Positions 6,229-10,484 of a stretch of DNA of 10,484 nt are shown here, piece by piece. The position numbers and the translations under genes are program-made. The notes beneath the pieces were generated by a model. The model was not told the origin of the DNA. It saw only the letters and a program-made list of their open reading frames with translations, and did no database searches. Source of the stretch: Legionellales bacterium UBA2469 (GTDB taxonomy: Bacteria > Pseudomonadota > Gammaproteobacteria > Legionellales > Legionellaceae); assembly GCA_002342175.1 (NCBI GenBank), contig DDPL01000016.1, positions 9,363-19,846 on the forward strand. Reading direction: 5' to 3'. Numbering within the stretch: position 1 is the stretch's first letter; each line of letters opens with the position of its first letter.

Positions 6229-8094
6229 ATGAACAGCCAATACCAATTAATTAGAGCCAATGATGCCCTCGCGGATAAAAATGACTTCCTCGATTATAAC
6301 TATAATTTATACTCTTCCACCATGTTGCTCAAATGGTTGAAGGTTCAACTCTCCCCAAATACAACTTTTGATGTCACAGACAACCACAAAACCCAAGCTC
6401 ATATTCAAATTCTTAAAGTACTCAAGAAAAAACTTGAAGCCATCGCTTATCTTGATAAAGAGGTTCTTGATAGAAAAGAACGAATCAAAGACAACCAAGA
6501 TAATTTAAATTTGGTTGATGCAGCACTCATTCTTTTAGAAAATAAAAACGTTATTAATGAAGAAAATATTGAAAACGCAAGAAAAACTGCATTTACCAAC
6601 AACATCCAGGATTCGATATCCTACTGGAATGGCCATCGCTTGGATTTGGTGTGGTCCAGAAACTTTATTGAAGTGATGTTATTGGCCTCTTCTACAACCT
6701 TACCTGCGCTTTCAAGACTATTAGCCACTGTCGCATTTGTTAATGGCATTTTAAGTTATGGTTTGTACTTTCTTCGTGGTGGCTTGGATGTGACAAAAAA
6801 AGTCAAACATACCATCCAAGAACATGATTTTTATGAAACAAATGGATTAACCACATGGGAACGTTTGGCCGTACAATATAAATTAAGATATGCACGAATC
6901 ATTAACGACGTCGTACTTTGGGGGCCCGTTAACCTTTTAACCTGTCACCTTCTGACCGGTCCAGGGTTATTAGGCAATTTAGGAAATGGATTAACCGTTT
7001 TCTTATTGGTTGGCGACCTTTACATGACAACCGTTGTGAAAAGTCAATCGCTTCATAATTTTGACCGACTCAATCGTGAAATGCGATTCCAATTTGGTAT
7101 TACAACAGAAGAAGATAGAAACTATTTAGATAACCTCTTAGATAACCTCAATAAAACCCCTAATGATAACTTATCGGTTGAACAAAAAGCAGAAAAAGAT
7201 TTATTAACTGGTTTAAAAGATCAAGAACAGCATAAAATTGAAAATAATGACCATTTATTACATCTTTTTGATACCCTTAGGGTCAATCAAATGGCAACCA
7301 ATGAGGATTTTGATTTGATCATTGCTTATCAAACCGCTTTGGTCGCATCGTTTTCCTTGATTTTTGTTGCCTGCCTCATGACACCTTTAAACATGCCGTT
7401 ATTGATTGCCGGATCGGTGGGATGCTTTTTTTTCCAGTATTTAATCAATTTAAAAGACATGTATTTGCGATTAGAATCAGAAACCAATGTGCATAATCAG
7501 CATGCCATATACAAAGAAATGATAACGCGCGTCATCCTTCAAACACTTGTTCCAGCAGCGATTATTGCAGCGGGTATCCTCGTCATGCCTTTATTACCAA
7601 CACTCTCTGTGTGGCTGATGTTCGGTATGTGTATGACATTGGCAGCAACGATGGTGACTTTATCTGAAAATTTAATGTCGCAATATCGGTTAGATGCACA
7701 ACAAGCAAATTTACCGACGAATGTCCCTATTGCACCTACAGCTGAACAATTAGCTGCATTACCAGATGATAACGCACGAAGACAAGCTCAGTTAATGTAT
7801 CAATTTGAACAAAATAAATACGATGCACAATTTTCTGTATATCAGAATGGTCAGCAATCTCTTAATCAAAAGTTAATGTCTGACTTACAATACTCAGCTC
7901 TTGCCATTACTTTTATGGCCGGCGTATGTACTATTGCTGCATCTGCAACCATGATGCCGTTAGGGGTTGCATTAATTGCATCATCAGCATTGGTAACCGC
8001 GATGCTTCAATTGCCTAAAAATAGCAATGATGCACCTCAAAATCATGATGATGAACACGATGATAATGAAGAATTTAATCCATTACTTTTGTGA
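6229..8094 (+). CDS. Unrecognised multi-pass membrane protein with acidic C-terminal tail
   Basis: A 621-residue protein I cannot place in a family. The N-terminal 140 residues are hydrophilic, with a charged, helix-prone stretch at about 55-92 (KVLKKKLEAIAYLDKEVLDR). Five long hydrophobic blocks follow, at about 147-182, 224-268, 362-406, 433-478 and 554-593. Each is long enough for two membrane crossings or a re-entrant hairpin, so up to ten spans. A second charged segment at 293-350 contains an exact 12-bp tandem duplication giving LDNLLDNL. A Gln/Asn/Ala-rich linker (485-550) separates the last blocks. The final 20 or so residues are hydrophilic and acidic (HDDEHDDNEEF), ending NPLLL. There is no signal peptide, catalytic motif or transporter signature. 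It is a lone gene, divergent from lolC, and its end overlaps the MazG-type gene by 12 bases. No Shine-Dalgarno is evident. A secreted effector in a Legionella-like organism is a guess. Confidence 0.9.
   Translation: MNSQYQLIRANDALADKNDFLDYNYNLYSSTMLLKWLKVQLSPNTTFDVTDNHKTQAHIQILKVLKKKLEAIAYLDKEVLDRKERIKDNQDNLNLVDAALILLENKNVINEENIENARKTAFTNNIQDSISYWNGHRLDLVWSRNFIEVMLLASSTTLPALSRLLATVAFVNGILSYGLYFLRGGLDVTKKVKHTIQEHDFYETNGLTTWERLAVQYKLRYARIINDVVLWGPVNLLTCHLLTGPGLLGNLGNGLTVFLLVGDLYMTTVVKSQSLHNFDRLNREMRFQFGITTEEDRNYLDNLLDNLNKTPNDNLSVEQKAEKDLLTGLKDQEQHKIENNDHLLHLFDTLRVNQMATNEDFDLIIAYQTALVASFSLIFVACLMTPLNMPLLIAGSVGCFFFQYLINLKDMYLRLESETNVHNQHAIYKEMITRVILQTLVPAAIIAAGILVMPLLPTLSVWLMFGMCMTLAATMVTLSENLMSQYRLDAQQANLPTNVPIAPTAEQLAALPDDNARRQAQLMYQFEQNKYDAQFSVYQNGQQSLNQKLMSDLQYSALAITFMAGVCTIAASATMMPLGVALIASSALVTAMLQLPKNSNDAPQNHDDEHDDNEEFNPLLL
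7126..7149 (+). repeat. Exact 12-bp tandem duplication within the membrane-protein gene
   Basis: TTAGATAACCTC occurs twice back to back, in frame, giving LDNL twice. Its length is a multiple of three, so it adds residues without breaking the frame. It looks like a recent small duplication in the charged segment. Confidence 0.9.
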
Positions 8095-8481
8095 AATCGA
8101 TTCTATCCGTAATAGTCGACGTTTTGCTTCATCCCAAAGTTGGAGCAATTCTTGAAACGATTGTCCCTTCATATGTTGCAGCCCTTGCTCGGCTGCAATT
8201 TTTTTCATCATATCCAAACGCTTTTCAAATTTATCACAACTTAATGATAAAGTTTTTTTTGCATCAAATTGACAAAACCAAGCTAGTGATGTCGCTGCGT
8301 GCAACAAATCCCCAATTTCTTCTTGCAAAGCTTTTTTATCACAATTTTCTTTTTCCAAATGCTCGCGAATTTCTTTACACTCACTCTCAATTTGGTGCAA
8401 AATAGTCATGGCATCTGGCCAGGCTAAGCCGAATTCAAAAGACGATTCTTCTAAGTGTTTTAAACGTTGCCAAATATGCAT
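8083..8481 (-). CDS. Single-domain MazG-family nucleotide pyrophosphohydrolase
   Basis: MazG-type enzymes are all-alpha, Mg-dependent hydrolases that split (d)NTPs to NMP and pyrophosphate. They limit mutagenic nucleotides and, in E. coli, affect ppGpp. These 132 residues match only the C-terminal repeat of full-length MazG (about 263 residues). FGLAWPDAMTILHQIESECKEIRE at 17-40 corresponds to the FDWPD...REEIDEVRQE block, ALQEEIGDLLHAATSLA at 51-67 holds the ExxD pair Glu55/Asp58, and KFEKRLDMM at 84-92 follows. The EExxE motif reads SExxE (Ser33, Glu34, Glu37), with Glu32 one place earlier, so one metal-ligand position is altered. The ATG is well supported by AAGGA six bases upstream. The gene is divergent from ETF-QO, with its 3' end overlapping the membrane-protein gene by 12 bases. 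Family certain, activity uncertain. Confidence 0.9.
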   Translation of the reverse strand: MHIWQRLKHLEESSFEFGLAWPDAMTILHQIESECKEIREHLEKENCDKKALQEEIGDLLHAATSLAWFCQFDAKKTLSLSCDKFEKRLDMMKKIAAEQGLQHMKGQSFQELLQLWDEAKRRLLRIESISQK

Positions 8482-8487
8482 ATATTA

Positions 8488-8492
8488 TCCTT
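8488..8492 (-). promoter_or_regulatory. Ribosome binding site of the MazG-type gene
   Basis: AAGGA on the minus strand, six bases from the ATG at 8479-8481. It is the clearest Shine-Dalgarno in the window and fixes this start. Confidence 0.75.
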
Positions 8493-8544
8493 GCAAGATA
8501 GTTTTTCACATGCCAAGCTTAACAAATATGCCTTAATTTTTCAT

Positions 8545-8561
8545 GGAGTTTTTTTTTCATG
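8545..8561 (+). promoter_or_regulatory. ETF-QO ribosome binding site with a T9 spacer
   Basis: GGAG (8545-8548) is followed by nine T (8549-8557), a C and the ATG at 8559-8561, a spacing of 10 bases. The spacer is almost entirely one homopolymer, so a length change would directly shift the spacing. The 77-base gap to the MazG-type gene shows no strong promoter on either strand. Confidence 0.6.
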
Positions 8562-10193
8562 GCTAAAGATGTTGAAACAATGAATTATGATGTGATCATC
8601 GTTGGTGCTGGACCTGCTGGATTAACAGCAGCCATTCACTTAAAACAACTGGCGCAAAAATCAAAACATGAACTGAAAATCTGCGTTATTGAAAAAGGCG
8701 CCCAAGTCGGCTCACATATTTTATCTGGTGCTGTCTTAAATCCTCAAGTCTTAAAAGAACTGCTTCCCAATGACTGGGAAAAGGCACCACTTTTAACACC
8801 GGTTAAAAAAGATAAATTCTATGTGATGACAGAGCACGCAGCCATCCCCTTGCCCACACCAGGTCCCATGAAAAACAAGGGCAACTATATTATAAGCCTC
8901 GGTGAACTTTGCCAGTTCTTAGCTAAAAAAGCAGAAAGCTTAGGTATCGAAATATACCCAGGATTTTCTGCAGCGAAAGTCATTTACAATAAAGCTGGAC
9001 ATGTTTTAGGTGTTGCCACCGGAGATGTAGGGATTGATAAAGAAGGAAAAAAAACATCTCGATATCAACCGGGCATGCATTTACACGCCAAGCAGACTCT
9101 GTTTGCTGAAGGTTGCCGAGGACATTTAAGCAGCCAAATTATACAACGTTTTATGCTTCGCCACGGAAAATCGCCTCAAACCTATGGTCTGGGTATCAAA
9201 GAAATTTGGAAAGTTAAAAGCACTCGTCATCAAGAAGGCTTGGTGATTCATACGGTAGGTTGGCCCTTGAATCACTCTACTTATGGTGGTTCATTCATAT
9301 ATCACCTTCCTGATAAAAAAGTCGCTATAGGTTTTGTCGTTGGATTAGATTATCAAAACCCTTATTTAAGTCCTTTTGAGGAAATGCAACGTTTTAAAAC
9401 TCATCCCATGGTCAAGAATATTATCAAAGGTGGAGAACGCATTGCTTTTGGTGCAAAAGCTTTAGTTGAGGGTGGTTATCAATCCTTACCCAAAGTTGCT
9501 TTTCCGGGAGGCATGTTATTAGGAGATGCCGCAGGATTTTTGAATGTTCCACAAATCAAAGGCATTCACTGTGCGATGGAATCGGGTATGATTGCAGCAC
9601 AATCTTGCTATGATTATCTAAAAAAACATCAAAGCAAAGGACAACAACTGGATAGTTACCAAGATGAAATTGATAACAGCTGGTTGACTAAAAACCTTTA
9701 TAAAGTGCGAAATATTCGACCAGGATTTAATTTTGGTTTAATCCCAGGTCTTGCCCTTGCTGCTTGGGAAACTTATATAACCCATGGTTATTCGCCATGG
9801 ACGTTTAAAAATAGGGCCGATAACCAAAGCTTAAAACTTGCGCGAAACTGTAATCCCATTGATTACCCAAAACCAGATGGCGTTTATACATTTGATAGAT
9901 TATCATCCGTCTTTTTGACCAACACTTATCATGAAGAAAATCAACCTCCACATCTGAATTTAAAAGATCCGACCATCGCCATCAATGTGAATTACCATCA
10001 GTATGCATCACCTGAGACACGTTACTGTCCAGCTCAAGTTTATGAAATCATACAATCGAATTCAGGGCCATATTTACAAATTAATGCACAAAACTGTATC
10101 CACTGCAAAACGTGCGATATTAAAGATCCAAAACAAAATATCATGTGGACCGCTCCTGAAGGTGGAGGAGGTCCCAACTATATTGGCATGTAA
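8559..10193 (+). CDS. Electron transfer flavoprotein-ubiquinone oxidoreductase (ETF-QO)
   Basis: Membrane-associated enzyme that takes electrons from reduced ETF, produced by acyl-CoA and other dehydrogenases, and passes them through FAD and a 4Fe-4S cluster to ubiquinone. The 544 residues cover the whole family length. The N-terminal FAD-binding fold is VIIVGAGPAGL at 12-22, followed by VIEKGAQVGSHILSGAVL at 43-60. FAEGCRGHLS at 182-191 and GDAAGFLNVPQIKG at 322-335 are the second and third FAD/quinone-pocket signatures. The C-terminal ferredoxin-like part has the four cluster cysteines Cys490, Cys513, Cys516 and Cys519 (CIHCKTC) and the closing WTAPEGGGGPNY. This excludes the shorter FixC-type proteins that lack the cluster domain. 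The etfA/etfB partners are not in the window. Start at 8559 supported by GGAG; an in-frame ATG at 8580 is less likely. tRNA-Arg begins 7 bases after the stop. Confidence 0.97.
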   Translation: MAKDVETMNYDVIIVGAGPAGLTAAIHLKQLAQKSKHELKICVIEKGAQVGSHILSGAVLNPQVLKELLPNDWEKAPLLTPVKKDKFYVMTEHAAIPLPTPGPMKNKGNYIISLGELCQFLAKKAESLGIEIYPGFSAAKVIYNKAGHVLGVATGDVGIDKEGKKTSRYQPGMHLHAKQTLFAEGCRGHLSSQIIQRFMLRHGKSPQTYGLGIKEIWKVKSTRHQEGLVIHTVGWPLNHSTYGGSFIYHLPDKKVAIGFVVGLDYQNPYLSPFEEMQRFKTHPMVKNIIKGGERIAFGAKALVEGGYQSLPKVAFPGGMLLGDAAGFLNVPQIKGIHCAMESGMIAAQSCYDYLKKHQSKGQQLDSYQDEIDNSWLTKNLYKVRNIRPGFNFGLIPGLALAAWETYITHGYSPWTFKNRADNQSLKLARNCNPIDYPKPDGVYTFDRLSSVFLTNTYHEENQPPHLNLKDPTIAINVNYHQYASPETRYCPAQVYEIIQSNSGPYLQINAQNCIHCKTCDIKDPKQNIMWTAPEGGGGPNYIGM

Positions 10194-10200
10194 TCAATTC

Positions 10201-10277
10201 GTCCTAGTGGCGCAGCTGGATAGCGCAGCCCCCTCCTAAGGGGCAGGTCGCAGGTTCAAATCCTGCCTGGGACGCCA
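10201..10277 (+). tRNA. tRNA-Arg, anticodon CCU, CCA encoded
   Basis: A complete cloverleaf can be folded. The acceptor is GTCCTAG/CTGGGAC (10201-10207 with 10267-10273, one G-T pair). The D-stem is GCGC/GCGC, and the anticodon stem GCCCC/GGGGC encloses loop CTCCTAA, with anticodon CCT at 10235-10237. The variable loop has five bases. The T-stem GCAGG/CCTGC encloses TTCAAAT. G10274 is the discriminator and CCA is encoded at 10275-10277. It reads the Arg codon AGG. Only 7 bases separate it from the ETF-QO stop, so it may be processed from that transcript. TATATT at 10179-10184 inside the ETF-QO end could serve as its own -10. Confidence 0.97.
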
Positions 10278-10305
10278 ATTAAATCAAATGACGTGTTTGT
10301 TTAAT
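10278..10305 (+). repeat. AT-rich hairpin directly behind the tRNA
   Basis: ATTAAA-T-CAAA pairs with TTTG-TTTAAT around the loop TGACGTG: ten base pairs with one bulged T, starting at the base after CCA. The stem is too AT-rich, and lacks a T-run, for a normal intrinsic terminator. A 3'-trailer processing structure is possible. Confidence 0.45.
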
Positions 10306-10484
10306 GAATGGCTTTGATTGAAGTGCTGGCGCTCGTTAGATTTTAGAAGAAAATAAAGCGATGAGTAAAACGGGGAATTACCCCCCTCCAATTCTTGAAC
10401 TACTTGTGCCGGGTATAGCACACAAATAAAAAAGATATGGCTGGTAGGCCATGGTTGTTGACTTTTTATCATACGCGCCGTAAA
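10306..10484. other. Non-coding right end, no gene seen
   Basis: I see no believable gene. A 62-codon minus-strand ORF (10284-10472) has no family resemblance. Small dyads are present: GGGG-AATTA-CCCC near 10374-10386 and ATGGC-TGGTAG-GCCAT ending near 10452. Neither is followed by a T-run on the plus strand. Confidence 0.5.
10458..10484 (+). promoter_or_regulatory. Candidate promoter cut by the right edge
   Basis: TTGACT (10458-10463), five of six matches to the -35 consensus, is followed after exactly 17 bases by TAAA at the window end, the start of a possible -10. The spacer ends in GCGCCG. A transcript would start beyond the window. The -10 cannot be completed from this sequence. Confidence 0.4.

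Noticed and set aside
8091..8405. Plus-strand ORF of 104 codons
   Set aside because: It lies antisense to the MazG-type gene, which has family motifs and a good ribosome binding site.
10374..10386. GGGG-AATTA-CCCC hairpin as an intrinsic terminator
   Set aside because: The stem is only 4 bp. There is no T-run on the plus strand, and only a short TTTT on the minus strand, where no gene feeds into it.
10284..10472. Minus-strand 62-codon ORF after the tRNA
   Set aside because: No family resemblance, no Shine-Dalgarno seen, and it overlaps the tRNA-trailing hairpin.
1..10484. CRISPR array, insertion sequence, prophage or toxin-antitoxin genes
   Set aside because: No spaced direct repeats, transposase or integrase motifs, terminal repeats or toxin/antitoxin pairs were seen. 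The MazG-type gene has no mazE/mazF nearby.

Overview
The window is a piece of an AT-rich gammaproteobacterial chromosome. The markers are RecJ, RlmJ, a LolC/D-type lipoprotein exporter, an ETF-ubiquinone oxidoreductase and a CCA-encoding tRNA-Arg. The low G+C, the recJ/RpfE-like pairing and a large unrecognised multi-pass membrane protein with an acidic C-terminal tail suggest a host-associated lineage near Legionellales. That placement is inference; no taxonomic marker here decides it. Genes are tightly packed, with short overlaps inside operons and two tail-to-tail overlaps between converging genes.

Layout, left to right. Positions 1-2757 (minus strand) hold an operon of an RpfE-like (COG4255-type) protein, then recJ, then a c-type cytochrome of the c5 family that runs off the left edge. 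Positions 2758-2868 are a divergent promoter region. rlmJ follows on the plus strand (2869-3687) and overlaps the end of a minus-strand operon (5970 down to 3670) made of lolC, lolD and an Mth938-like (DUF498) gene. An AT-rich gap (5971-6228) precedes the plus-strand 621-residue membrane protein (6229-8094), whose end overlaps a minus-strand single-domain MazG-type gene (8083-8481). A 77-base divergent gap leads to the plus-strand ETF-QO gene (8559-10193). tRNA-Arg(CCU) sits 7 bases behind it (10201-10277). The last 207 bases are non-coding and end in what looks like a cut-off promoter.

Functions. Most genes are housekeeping: single-strand DNA degradation in repair (RecJ), 23S rRNA adenine methylation (RlmJ), release of outer-membrane lipoproteins from the inner membrane (LolC/LolD), clean-up of NTPs (MazG family) and passing electrons from ETF to quinone (ETF-QO). 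The cytochrome is periplasmic electron transfer. The gene with no recognisable family is the 621-residue protein. It has five long hydrophobic blocks separated by charged, helical segments and ends in an acidic stretch followed by three leucines. It is the best candidate here for something undescribed, possibly a secreted or membrane-remodelling protein, but nothing in the sequence proves that.

Other points worth a look are a run of ten C inside rlmJ just before its catalytic motif, a run of nine T between the ribosome binding site and the start codon of ETF-QO, a perfect 10-bp dyad just past the end of rlmJ, and an apparent excess of the palindrome CCATGG.
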